Source of the DNA: Burkholderia sp. WP9
GTDB lineage: Bacteria; Pseudomonadota; Gammaproteobacteria; Burkholderiales; Burkholderiaceae
DNA length: 64,000 nucleotides
Reading direction: 5' to 3'
Assembly: GCF_900104795.1 (NCBI RefSeq)
Contig: NZ_FNTG01000001.1
Location: forward strand, 1,178,001-1,242,000
The position numbers and the translations under genes were made by a program. Shown one piece after another: positions 26,577 through 35,291 of the stretch. Numbering within the stretch: the first letter of the stretch is position 1; every line of letters begins with the position of its first letter. The notes below the pieces were generated by a model that was given only the letters and a program-made list of their open reading frames with translations, searched no databases and was not told the origin of the DNA.

Positions 26577-29500
26577 ATCAGCGCGACTTGCTCCATTCAG
26601 GCGACGCGTCGACCCAGGAACGCCCCGCTGAGCCGGCGTTGGAGAATCGCCCGCAGCGGCATCTAGGCCGCCCGATGGAGCGTCTGGAGGATCCAGCGAT
26701 TCTCACCGGCCGCGGCCGTTATGGCGACGACATCGGTATCCGGCCCGGCACGCTGCACGCCGCGATCCTGCGCTCGCCGCACGCGCATGCGGAACTGGTG
26801 TCGATCGATACCGATGCCGCGTCGAAACTGCCCGGTGTGCACGCTATCCTGACCCGCGACGACCTACGCGCCTGGTCACGGCCATTCGTGGTCGGCGTGA
26901 AATCGCCGATGGAACAGTGGGCGCTTGCCATGGACCGCGTGCGCTATGTCGGCGAACCGGTGGCGGTGGTGCTGGCGCAATCGCGCGCGCTGGCCGAAGA
27001 CGGTCTGGATCTGCTCAAGGTCGAGTACGCGATGCTCGAGCCGGTCACGTCGATCGAACAGGCGGCAAGCGATCAGTCGCCGGTCTTGCACGAGAAAGTG
27101 GGCAGCAACGTGATCAGCGACCGGCACTTCCGCTACGGCGAACCGGAAGCCGCGTTCGAGCAGGCGCCGCATCGCGTGAAACTGGTCGCGCATTATCCGC
27201 GCAATAGCTGCGCGCCGATCGAATGCGGCGTGGTGATCGCGGAGTATCTGGCAGGCGACGAAGGCTACGACGTCACATCGAATTTCATGGGGCCGTTCTC
27301 GCTGCACGCAGTGATGGCGATGGCGCTCAACATCCCGGCCAACCGTTTGCGGCACAAGGCGCCGCGCGATTCGGGCGGCAGCTTCGGCGTGAAGCAGACC
27401 GTGTTTCCGTACGTCGTGTTGATGTGTCTCGCCTCGCGCAAAGCGGGCGCGCCGGTGAAATGGGTCGAGGATCGGCTCGAACATCTGAGCGCGGCGACCT
27501 CCGCGACCGCGCGCGTTTCGACGCTCGAAGCGGCCGTGGAAAACGATGGCCGCATTACGGCGCTCGCTTACGACCAGCTCGAAGATTGCGGCGGCTATTT
27601 GCGCGCGCCGGAACCGGCCACGTTCTATCGCATGCATGGCTGCCTGACCGGTGCCTATGCGATCGACCATCTGCTGGTGCGCAACCGCGTCGTGCTGACC
27701 AACAAGACGCCGACGGGTCTGGTGCGCGGCTTCGGCGGACCACAGGTGTACTTCGCGCTCGAACGGCTGATGCAGCGCATCGCGCTCGAACTGAAGCTCG
27801 ATGTACTCGACGTGTACCGCCGCAATTTCGTCGCCGCCGATGCGTTCCCATATCGTGCCGCAGCCGGCGCGCTGCTCGACTCGGGCAATTACCAGGAAGC
27901 CTTGCGCCGCGCGCTCGCCGAAGGCAATTACGAAGAACTGCGCGCCCGCCGCGACGCGGCACGCCGGCAAGGGCGGCTGTACGGCATCGGCTTTGCGGCG
28001 ATCGTCGAGCCGTCGGTGTCGAACATGGGCTACATCACGACCGTGATGCCCGCCGAGGCGCGCAAGAAAGCCGGGCCGAAGAGCGGCGCGATCGCAAGCG
28101 CGACCGTGAGCGTCGATCTGCTCGGCGGCGTGGTGGTGACGATTGCATCGACGCCCGCGGGCCAGGGGCATATGACGGTGTGCGCGCAAGTGGTTGCGGA
28201 CGTGCTCGGCGTGTCGCCGCATGACGTCGTCGTCAATGTCGAGTTCGATACGCACAAGGACGCGTGGTCGGTGGCGGCAGGCAATTATTCCAGCCGCTTC
28301 GCCGGCGCGGTGGCGGGCACGGTGCATCTCGCGGCCGTGCGCGTGCGTGACAAGATCGCGCGCATCGTGTCGAAGCAGTTGGGTTGCGCGCCGGACGAGA
28401 TCCGCTTTGAAGAAGGCCGCATCTTTGCGAAGGGCGCAGAAGATCGCGCGCAGCCGTTCGGCCGTGTCGCCGCCAATGCACCCCATTGGGCGCCCGCGCT
28501 GTTGCCCGAAGGCGAAGAGCCGGGCTTGCGCGAGACGGTGTTCTGGAATCCGCCGAACATGGCCGCGCCGGACGAGAACGACCGCATCAATACGTCGGCG
28601 GCCTACGGTTTCGCTTTCGACATGTGTGGGATCGAAGTGGATCGCGCCACGGGCCGCGTGCGGATCGATCGCTACGTCACCGCGCATGACGCCGGCACGC
28701 TGCTCAATCCCGCGCTCGCCGACGGCCAGATTCGCGGCGCCTTCGCGCAAGGACTCGGCGCGGCGTTGATGGAGGAATTCCGCTACGGCGCGGACGGCAG
28801 CTTCCAGTCGGGCACGCTCGCCGACTATCTGATGCCGACCACCTGTGAAGTGCCCGATCCGGTGATCGTGCATCTGGAAACACCGTCGCCGTTCACGCCG
28901 CTCGGCGCGAAAGGACTCGGCGAGGGCAACAACATGAGCACGCCGCCGTGCATCGCGAATGCGGTGGCGGATGCGCTAGGTGTCGACGATATCCGTCTGC
29001 CGCTGACGCCGTCGAAAGTGATGGCGCTGATCGGCATCGACGACCCGGAGCCGTCGCGTCCCGAGTTGCGTGAAGCGCGCGCGGCCAAACCGGCGACGCC
29101 GGGTGGCGGCAAGGCGCTCACCGCGCAAGGCAGCGTGGATTTGCCTGCATCGCCGGAAGCGATTTTTGCCGTGCTGCTCGATCCGAACGCGCTCGCCAAA
29201 GTGATACCCGGCTGCCATGCGCTCGAAGCCGAAGGCACGAACCAGTATCGCGCCGACGTGACGGTCGGCGTCGGGATGATCAAGGCGCGTTTCGAAGCGA
29301 AGATCGGCCTGTCGGAAATCGACGCGCCGCATCGGCTGCGTCTGGCGGGCGCGGGCATGTCGTCGCTCGGCAGCGCGCGCGGCAGCGGCCTCGTCGAACT
29401 GACGCCGATCGAAAGCGGCACGCGTCTTTCCTACGACTACGAAGCCCAGGTGTCGGGCAAGGTCGCGGCAGTCGGCGGACGCATGCTCGAAGGCGCGGCC

Positions 29501-29617
29501 AAGGTCGTGTTGCGGCAACTGTTCGAATCGCTCGGCCGTCAGGCGGCGGGCAAACCGGTTCGCACCGGCGGCTCGTGGCTCTCGCGTTTGCTGACCCGTT
29601 TCAGGAGACAGGCATGA
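26573..29617 (+). CDS. hmfA: 2-furoyl-CoA dehydrogenase large (molybdopterin) subunit, fused to a CoxG/SRPBCC domain
   Basis: 1014 residues. The xanthine-dehydrogenase-family Mo subunit (about residues 20-800) shows RLEDPAILTGRGRYGDDI, the MPT-site stretches PRDSGGSFGVKQ and VRGFGGPQVYFALE, GQGHMTVCAQVVADVLG, and the active-site Glu in GAKGLGEGNN. A C-terminal domain of ~180 residues begins at QGSVDLPASPEAIFAVLLDP and ends before a basic tail; it matches the CoxG SRPBCC fold normally encoded separately. HmfABC hydroxylate 2-furoyl-CoA at C5. Overlaps hmfG and hmfB by 4 bp each. Confidence 0.9.
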   Translation: MNQRDLLHSGDASTQERPAEPALENRPQRHLGRPMERLEDPAILTGRGRYGDDIGIRPGTLHAAILRSPHAHAELVSIDTDAASKLPGVHAILTRDDLRAWSRPFVVGVKSPMEQWALAMDRVRYVGEPVAVVLAQSRALAEDGLDLLKVEYAMLEPVTSIEQAASDQSPVLHEKVGSNVISDRHFRYGEPEAAFEQAPHRVKLVAHYPRNSCAPIECGVVIAEYLAGDEGYDVTSNFMGPFSLHAVMAMALNIPANRLRHKAPRDSGGSFGVKQTVFPYVVLMCLASRKAGAPVKWVEDRLEHLSAATSATARVSTLEAAVENDGRITALAYDQLEDCGGYLRAPEPATFYRMHGCLTGAYAIDHLLVRNRVVLTNKTPTGLVRGFGGPQVYFALERLMQRIALELKLDVLDVYRRNFVAADAFPYRAAAGALLDSGNYQEALRRALAEGNYEELRARRDAARRQGRLYGIGFAAIVEPSVSNMGYITTVMPAEARKKAGPKSGAIASATVSVDLLGGVVVTIASTPAGQGHMTVCAQVVADVLGVSPHDVVVNVEFDTHKDAWSVAAGNYSSRFAGAVAGTVHLAAVRVRDKIARIVSKQLGCAPDEIRFEEGRIFAKGAEDRAQPFGRVAANAPHWAPALLPEGEEPGLRETVFWNPPNMAAPDENDRINTSAAYGFAFDMCGIEVDRATGRVRIDRYVTAHDAGTLLNPALADGQIRGAFAQGLGAALMEEFRYGADGSFQSGTLADYLMPTTCEVPDPVIVHLETPSPFTPLGAKGLGEGNNMSTPPCIANAVADALGVDDIRLPLTPSKVMALIGIDDPEPSRPELREARAAKPATPGGGKALTAQGSVDLPASPEAIFAVLLDPNALAKVIPGCHALEAEGTNQYRADVTVGVGMIKARFEAKIGLSEIDAPHRLRLAGAGMSSLGSARGSGLVELTPIESGTRLSYDYEAQVSGKVAAVGGRMLEGAAKVVLRQLFESLGRQAAGKPVRTGGSWLSRLLTRFRRQA

Positions 29618-30435
29618 AACCCGCGTCGTTCGATTATCTGCGCGCCATGACGACGCAGCATGCGCTCGACGCCCTCGCGCAAAGCGGTGAGGACGCTCGC
29701 GTGCTGGCCGGCGGCCAGTCGCTGATGGCGGTGCTGAACATGCGGCTCGCGCAACCGCGCGTGCTGATCGACATCTCGCGCACCGACGAGCTGAACTCGG
29801 TGCGCGTCGATCACAAGGCCGACTTGCTGATCGTCGGCGCGGCGGCGACGCAAGGCAGCGTCGAATGGCGCGCGACGCTGCGCGACGAAGTGCCGTTGCT
29901 GGCCATGGCGTTCCCGCATATCTCGCACTTCCAGATCCGCAATCGCGGCACGGTATGCGGCTCGGTCGCCCATGCCGACCCGAGCGCGGAACTGCCGCTG
30001 GTGCTGGCCGCGCTCGGCGGCGACGTGTTGCTGCGCTCGAAAAGGAAACACCGTGTGCTGCCAGCCCACGAGTTTTTCCAGGGCATGTTGATGACCGCGC
30101 GTGAGCCCGATGAGCTGGTGGAAGCCGTGCGCTTTCCGCTCAAGCGGCCGGGCGAACGCTACGGCTTCACGGAATTCTCCGCGCGCCACGGCGACTTCGC
30201 GATGGTCGCCTGCGCGGCGGTCGTCACGAGCGATTCGATCCGCCTCGCGGTCGGCGGCGTCGCGGACCGGCCGGTGGTCGAGCAATGGCCGCGTCTGCGC
30301 GACGACGATCTGCGCAGCGCATTAAATGATTTGAGCTGGAAGCTGGGCGCGCAGGACGACGCGCATATCAGTGCGGCGTATCGCCGGCATCTGGTCCGGC
30401 AACTGGGATGGCGCGTGATCGAGGAGGCGAAGTGA
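29614..30435 (+). CDS. hmfB: 2-furoyl-CoA dehydrogenase FAD subunit
   Basis: 273 residues of the CO-dehydrogenase/xanthine-dehydrogenase FAD-binding medium subunit. The FAD motifs are seen in VLAGGQSLMAVLNMRLAQP and NRGTVCGSVAHADPSAELPL; the C-terminal CODH FAD domain includes YGFTEFSARHGDFAMV and AVGGVADRP. It passes electrons from the iron-sulfur subunit to the respiratory chain or another acceptor. Start ATG after CAGGAGACAGGC, overlapping hmfA by 4 bp; the stop overlaps the hmfC GTG. Confidence 0.93.
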   Translation: MKPASFDYLRAMTTQHALDALAQSGEDARVLAGGQSLMAVLNMRLAQPRVLIDISRTDELNSVRVDHKADLLIVGAAATQGSVEWRATLRDEVPLLAMAFPHISHFQIRNRGTVCGSVAHADPSAELPLVLAALGGDVLLRSKRKHRVLPAHEFFQGMLMTAREPDELVEAVRFPLKRPGERYGFTEFSARHGDFAMVACAAVVTSDSIRLAVGGVADRPVVEQWPRLRDDDLRSALNDLSWKLGAQDDAHISAAYRRHLVRQLGWRVIEEAK

Positions 30436-30989
30436 GCAACACATCGAACGGCAATGTCGTGCACGTGATGCGGCAGGGCGAACAGCAATGCGTCACGCTG
30501 ACGCTCAATGGCCATGAACGCAGCGGCTATTGCGAGCCGCGTGAACTGCTGTCGGATTTCATCCGTCACGAACTGGGCGCGACCGGCACGCACGTCGGCT
30601 GCGAGCACGGCGTGTGCGGCGCGTGCACGGTGCACGTGGACGGCGTGGCGGGACGCTCGTGCCTGATGCTGGCGGTGCAGGCCGACGGCCGCCGCATCGA
30701 CACGGTGGAGGGACTCGCGCCCGACCTGAAGCTCGGCGATCTGCAGCAGGCGTTCCAGCGTCATCACGCGTTGCAGTGCGGCTTCTGCACGGCCGGGATA
30801 CTGATGTCGTGCGCCGACTATTTGCAGCGCGTGCCCGATCCGAGCGAAGCGCAAGTGCGCGACATGCTGTCGGGCCATCTGTGCCGCTGTACGGGCTATA
30901 CGCCGATCGTGGCCGCGGTGCTCGACGTGGCGGCGCGGCGCCGGCAAGGCAACCCGGCTAGTGAAACCGTGGAGGCCGCTCATGCTTGA
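30432..30989 (+). CDS. hmfC: 2-furoyl-CoA dehydrogenase [2Fe-2S] subunit
   Basis: 185 residues, GTG start overlapping the hmfB stop. Both [2Fe-2S] sites are complete: the plant-ferredoxin type in GCEHGVCGACTVHVDG with a later Cys in GRSCLML, and the helical type in LQCGFCTAGILMSC and GHLCRCTGYTPI. The N-terminal ~20 residues (SNTSNGNVVHVMRQGEQ) are a little longer than usual. Third subunit of the furoyl-CoA dehydrogenase. Confidence 0.94.
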   Translation: MSNTSNGNVVHVMRQGEQQCVTLTLNGHERSGYCEPRELLSDFIRHELGATGTHVGCEHGVCGACTVHVDGVAGRSCLMLAVQADGRRIDTVEGLAPDLKLGDLQQAFQRHHALQCGFCTAGILMSCADYLQRVPDPSEAQVRDMLSGHLCRCTGYTPIVAAVLDVAARRRQGNPASETVEAAHA

Positions 30990-32559
30990 CCTCGGCCGAA
31001 CTTTTCTGCAAGCCGTGGAGCGCAGCCCCAACGCGCTTGCGTTGGTCGACGGCGAACTCGCATTGACGTATGCGCAGTGGCACCGCCTCATCCTGAAGGT
31101 TGCCGAAGGCGTGCGCTCGCTCGGTCTCGCGCATGGCGACCGCTTGCTGGTAGTGCTGCAAAACCGCTGGGAAATGGCGACCCTGCATTGGGCCTGTCAG
31201 TTCACCGGTGTGGTGATCGTGCCGTTGAACTGGCGCGCCAAACCCGATGAACTCGAGTACTGCGTGATCGATGCCGGGGTGAAGGCCATCGTCTATGAGC
31301 CGGTTAGCGCCGAGGCCGTCGCGCAAAGTCCTGCCGCGCAAGCGCTGCCGCGCATCGGTCTCGACGGCGCGCAAGGCGGCACCGCGAGCTTCGAAACGCT
31401 GATGGCGCAGAGCACGCAGAACTCGCTGAACGCCGGCCGCACCTGCGCGAATGCCGACGACTATTCGCTGATTCTCTACACGTCGGGCACCACCGGCAAG
31501 GCCAAAGGCGTGCCGCGCCGTCATCGTCATGAACGCGCCGCGGCGCTCGCACATGTCGCGCAGAATCTGTACGGACACGGCGAACGCACGCTCGGCGTGA
31601 TGCCGCTTTATCACACCATGGGCGTGCGCTCGCTGCTCTCGATGGCGCTGGTGGACGGCCTGTTCGTCTGCGTGCGCCGCTGGAATGCGCGCTTCGCACT
31701 CGATGCGATCGCGCGGCACAAGCTCACCTGCCTTTATCTGGTGCCGACGCTGTATCACGATCTGCTGGCCGATGCGGCTTTTGCCGCGACGGATACGTCG
31801 ACGGTGAAGAAGCTGGGTTTCGCCGGCGCGCCGATGAACGACGGTTTGCTCAAGCGCCTCTCGGCGGCGTTTGAACCCGACCTGTTCGTCAATCACTACG
31901 GCTCGTCGGAGGTCTACACCTTCAGCATCGATCAGGACGCCACGCGCAAGCCGGGCAGTGCGGGGCGCGCCGGTATCAACACGCGTTTGCGCGTCGTCAC
32001 GCTCGACGCCCATACGCCCGAAGACCTCGCGCAAGTGGGCGAAGAAGGCCAGATCATCGCCGACCTGCTAGGTGACGAAGCTTTCGAAGGCTACTGGAAT
32101 CGTCCCGACGCGAACGCCAGGTCGCTGCGCGACGGCTGGTACTTCACCGGCGACACCGGGTTCTTCGACGTCGAAGGCGACCTGTACGTATCGGGCCGCG
32201 TCGACGACATGATCATCAGCGGCGGCGAGAACATCTCGCCGGTCGATATCGAGTCGGTGCTGTCGCTGCATCCCGCGGTCGACGAAGTCGCGGTGGCCGG
32301 CGTGAAGGACGAGCGGTGGGGCCAGCGCGTCGTCGCTTTCGTCAAACGCCGCGATTACGTCGACGCCGACACGCTCGACGCGCACTGTCGCACCTCCGAG
32401 CTCGTCAACTTCAAGCGTCCGCGCGAATACGTGTTCGTGGACGACATACCGAAGTCGCCGGTCGGCAAGATTCTGCGCCGCAAGCTGTCCGCGGGCGAAT
32501 ACCAGCGAGACATGCACGGCGAAGCCATTGCACCTCACACGCAAACCACCAAGGAGTAA
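30982..32559 (+). CDS. hmfD: 2-furoate-CoA ligase (AMP-dependent acyl-CoA synthetase)
   Basis: 525-residue adenylate-forming enzyme. P-loop LYTSGTTGKAKGVPRRH, the A5-type motif NHYGSSEVYTFS, GWYFTGDTGFFD, and the catalytic Lys in SPVGKILRRKL. It activates 2-furoate to 2-furoyl-CoA, the substrate of HmfABC. The ATG follows GTGGAGGCCGCTC and overlaps hmfC by 8 bp. Specificity is inferred from the operon. Confidence 0.9.
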   Translation: MLDLGRTFLQAVERSPNALALVDGELALTYAQWHRLILKVAEGVRSLGLAHGDRLLVVLQNRWEMATLHWACQFTGVVIVPLNWRAKPDELEYCVIDAGVKAIVYEPVSAEAVAQSPAAQALPRIGLDGAQGGTASFETLMAQSTQNSLNAGRTCANADDYSLILYTSGTTGKAKGVPRRHRHERAAALAHVAQNLYGHGERTLGVMPLYHTMGVRSLLSMALVDGLFVCVRRWNARFALDAIARHKLTCLYLVPTLYHDLLADAAFAATDTSTVKKLGFAGAPMNDGLLKRLSAAFEPDLFVNHYGSSEVYTFSIDQDATRKPGSAGRAGINTRLRVVTLDAHTPEDLAQVGEEGQIIADLLGDEAFEGYWNRPDANARSLRDGWYFTGDTGFFDVEGDLYVSGRVDDMIISGGENISPVDIESVLSLHPAVDEVAVAGVKDERWGQRVVAFVKRRDYVDADTLDAHCRTSELVNFKRPREYVFVDDIPKSPVGKILRRKLSAGEYQRDMHGEAIAPHTQTTKE

Positions 32560-32562
32560 CTC

Positions 32563-33369
32563 ATGACCGAGCTGACCCACCGCGGCCAGAGCCTGCTGCA
32601 GGATCTCGACGGCTTTTCCATCGAGATCGACGCGCAACGCGAGCGGGCCGACATCATCCTGCACCGGCCGCCGCTGAATGTGATTTCGATGCACGCGCGC
32701 GACCAGTTGCGCGCCGCTTTCGAGGCGCTCGACGAAGATCCGCGCGTGCGTGTGATCGTGGTGCGCGCAAAAGGCGAACATTTTTCGAGCGGCGGAGATA
32801 TCAAGGGCTTTCTCGAAGCATCGCCCGAAACCGTGTCGAAGCTCGCCTGGAATATTGCCGCGCCCGCACGCTGCTCGAAGCCGGTGATCGCGGCCAATCG
32901 CGGCTTCTGCTTCGGGGTGGGTTTCGAGCTGTCGCTCGCGTGCGATTTCCGCATTGCCACCGACACGACGTTCTACGCGCTGCCGGAACAGAAGCTCGGC
33001 CAGATTCCGGGGTCGGGCGGCTCGGCCCGTTTGCAGCAGATGGTCGGCATCGGCCGCACCAAGGACATCGTAATGCGCTCGCGCCGGATTCCGGGCAAGC
33101 AGGCATACGAGTGGGGCATCGCGGTCGAATGCGTGGCCGACTCCGAACTCGAAGCGACCACCGACGCGCTGGTGGATGAACTGCGCGTGTTCTCGCCGCT
33201 CGCGCAACGCACCGCAAAGAAGCTGCTGAACGATACAGAGGACGCGCCGTTGTCGATCGCGATCGAACTCGAAGGGCATTGCTATAGCCGTTTGCGCACC
33301 TCTGATGATTTCCGCGAGGGCGTCGAGGCGTTTCATGGCAAGCGCAAGCCGGTGTTTCGTGGGAGTTGA
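32563..33369 (+). CDS. hmfE: 2-oxoglutaroyl-CoA hydrolase, enoyl-CoA hydratase family
   Basis: 268-residue crotonase-fold protein. Oxyanion-hole and CoA segments: RAKGEHFSSGGDIKGFLEA and ANRGFCFGVGFELSLACDFR. In the hmf scheme it hydrolyses 2-oxoglutaroyl-CoA, formed by ring opening of 5-hydroxyfuroyl-CoA, to 2-oxoglutarate and CoA. It starts 3 bp after the hmfD stop with AAGGAGTAACTC as ribosome site. Confidence 0.9.
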   Translation: MTELTHRGQSLLQDLDGFSIEIDAQRERADIILHRPPLNVISMHARDQLRAAFEALDEDPRVRVIVVRAKGEHFSSGGDIKGFLEASPETVSKLAWNIAAPARCSKPVIAANRGFCFGVGFELSLACDFRIATDTTFYALPEQKLGQIPGSGGSARLQQMVGIGRTKDIVMRSRRIPGKQAYEWGIAVECVADSELEATTDALVDELRVFSPLAQRTAKKLLNDTEDAPLSIAIELEGHCYSRLRTSDDFREGVEAFHGKRKPVFRGS

Positions 33370-33465
33370 GGCGAACGGCGGGCGTGGTTGAATTCAAATA
33401 TTGCTTTGCATGGGATCGGAATAAGCGCTAAAGCGCTAACTCCGGTCGACACAGGAGACAGTCGT

Positions 33466-35199
33466 ATGGAGCGCTTCGATTACGTGATCGTCGGCGGTGG
33501 CTCGGCAGGATGCGTGCTCGCGCATCGCCTGTCGGCCAATGCGTCGTTGCGCGTCGCGCTGATCGAAGCGGGCGCGGATACGCCGCCGGGCAAAGTGCCT
33601 GCGGCCATCCTCGACAGCTATCCGATGCCCGTCTTCTGCGGCGACCGATACATCTGGCCGGAACTGAAGGCCAGCGCCACGCGCAACGCCGCGCCCCGCG
33701 TGTACGAGCAGGGCCGCGTGATGGGTGGCGGGTCGAGCATCAATGTGCAGTCGGCCAACCGCGGCCTGCCGCGCGACTACGACGGCTGGGCCGCCGAGGG
33801 TGCGAGCGATTGGGCATGGCAGGACGTGCTGCCGTATTTCCGCAAACTCGAACGCGATGTGAATTTCCCAGCCGGCGAACTGCACGGCAGCGACGGCCCG
33901 GTGCCGATCCGCCGCATTCTCCCGGCCTACTGGCCGGCGTTCTGCGATGCTTTCGCCAGCGGCATGCGGAAAAACGGTTTCGCTGCCTTGCAGGATCAGA
34001 ACGCCGAATTCGGCGACGGCTATTTTCCCGGCGCGTTTTCGAATCTCGACGACCGGCGCGTATCGACGGCAGCCGCGTATCTGGACGAGGCGACGCGCCG
34101 GCGCCGCAATCTGCACATCTATGCGGACTTGCGCGTCGAGTCGATCGTCATGGAAGGGCGTGTGGCTCGTGGCGTGGTCGCGGTGGAACGCAGTGGTGCG
34201 CGTATCCGTTTCGACGCCAATGAGGTGGTGGTCAGCGCGGGCGCATTGCAATCCCCCGCATTGCTGATGCGGGCCGGCGTCGGCTCGAAGGCGGAACTCG
34301 ACGCGCTCGGAATCGGGTGCAAAGTCGATCTGCCGGGCGTGGGCCGCAATCTGCAGGATCATCCGTCGCTCACGTTCTGTCATTTTCTCGAGCGGCGTTT
34401 TCGCATGCCGCTTGCGCGCCGCCGCGCGAGTATGACGGCCGCGCGTTTTACCTCGGGTGTCGCGGACTGCGACGAATCCGATCTGTATCTCTCGAGTGCG
34501 ACGCGTGCTGCATGGCACGCGCTCGGCAATCGGCTTGGATTGTTTTTTCTCTGGTGCAACCGGCCTTATTCGCGCGGCCGTGTGCAACTCGTATCCGCTG
34601 ATCCGGCGGTGGCGCCGCGGGTCGATCTGAATCTGCTCGACGATCCGCGCGATCTCGCGCGCCTCGCATACGGCGTGCGGATGCTCGCGAAAATCGTCGA
34701 AGCTTCGGGTCTCGGCGACAACCCGCGCGACTTTTTTCCGGCCGCGTTCTCACCGCGGGTGAAAGCGCTGAGCCGCGTCAGCAAGGGGAATGCGATGCTG
34801 ACTTCGCTGCTCGGCGCGTTGCTCGATACGCCCGCGCCAATGCGGCGTCTGTTGATAGAACGTTTCTTCACGCGCGGCCAGCGCATGTCCGCGCTGCTCG
34901 CCGAGCCAGCCGCGCTCGACGACTTCATCCGCGCCAACGTGTTCGGTGTCTGGCATGCGAGCGGGACTTGCCGGATGGGCAGCGCGCACGACGTCATGGC
35001 GGTCACCGACACGTCGGGCAGCGTGCACGGCGCGCAGGGCCTGCGCGTCGTCGACGCCTCGCTGATGCCGCGGCTGCCCTCGGCGAACACGAATATCCCG
35101 ACCATCATGATGGCCGAAAAAATCGCCGACGCGATGCTCGCGCGGCGCGCGGCTTGTGCTGGATCGAATACGGCGCCGCTCACCGCGGCCTCGTCATAA
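33466..35199 (+). CDS. hmfH: HMF/furfural oxidoreductase, GMC family
   Basis: 577-residue GMC flavoprotein oxidase. FAD fold YVIVGGGSAGCVLAHRL at residues 6-22, GMC signature 1 around GRVMGGGSSINVQSANRG, signature 2 near SAGALQSPALLMRAGVG, the active-site His in WHASGTCRMGS and the FAD closing segment LPSANTNIPTIMMAEKIA. HmfH oxidises 5-hydroxymethylfurfural and its aldehydes to furandicarboxylate. The start follows ACAGGAGACAGTCGT; ~95 bp separates it from hmfE. Confidence 0.88.
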   Translation: MERFDYVIVGGGSAGCVLAHRLSANASLRVALIEAGADTPPGKVPAAILDSYPMPVFCGDRYIWPELKASATRNAAPRVYEQGRVMGGGSSINVQSANRGLPRDYDGWAAEGASDWAWQDVLPYFRKLERDVNFPAGELHGSDGPVPIRRILPAYWPAFCDAFASGMRKNGFAALQDQNAEFGDGYFPGAFSNLDDRRVSTAAAYLDEATRRRRNLHIYADLRVESIVMEGRVARGVVAVERSGARIRFDANEVVVSAGALQSPALLMRAGVGSKAELDALGIGCKVDLPGVGRNLQDHPSLTFCHFLERRFRMPLARRRASMTAARFTSGVADCDESDLYLSSATRAAWHALGNRLGLFFLWCNRPYSRGRVQLVSADPAVAPRVDLNLLDDPRDLARLAYGVRMLAKIVEASGLGDNPRDFFPAAFSPRVKALSRVSKGNAMLTSLLGALLDTPAPMRRLLIERFFTRGQRMSALLAEPAALDDFIRANVFGVWHASGTCRMGSAHDVMAVTDTSGSVHGAQGLRVVDASLMPRLPSANTNIPTIMMAEKIADAMLARRAACAGSNTAPLTAASS

Positions 35200-35291
35200 G
35201 GTTTTTTAACACCACCAAGAGCACGCGCAAAAGAGCGTGCCTCAAACGCGGACGATCGAAAGACGGCCCGCAGATAGTCAAGGAGATGACG

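Noticed and set aside
26876..28873. 665-codon leftward open frame across hmfA
   Set aside because: Arg/His-biased translation, antisense to a clearly conserved Mo-subunit gene; a high-GC codon-bias shadow.
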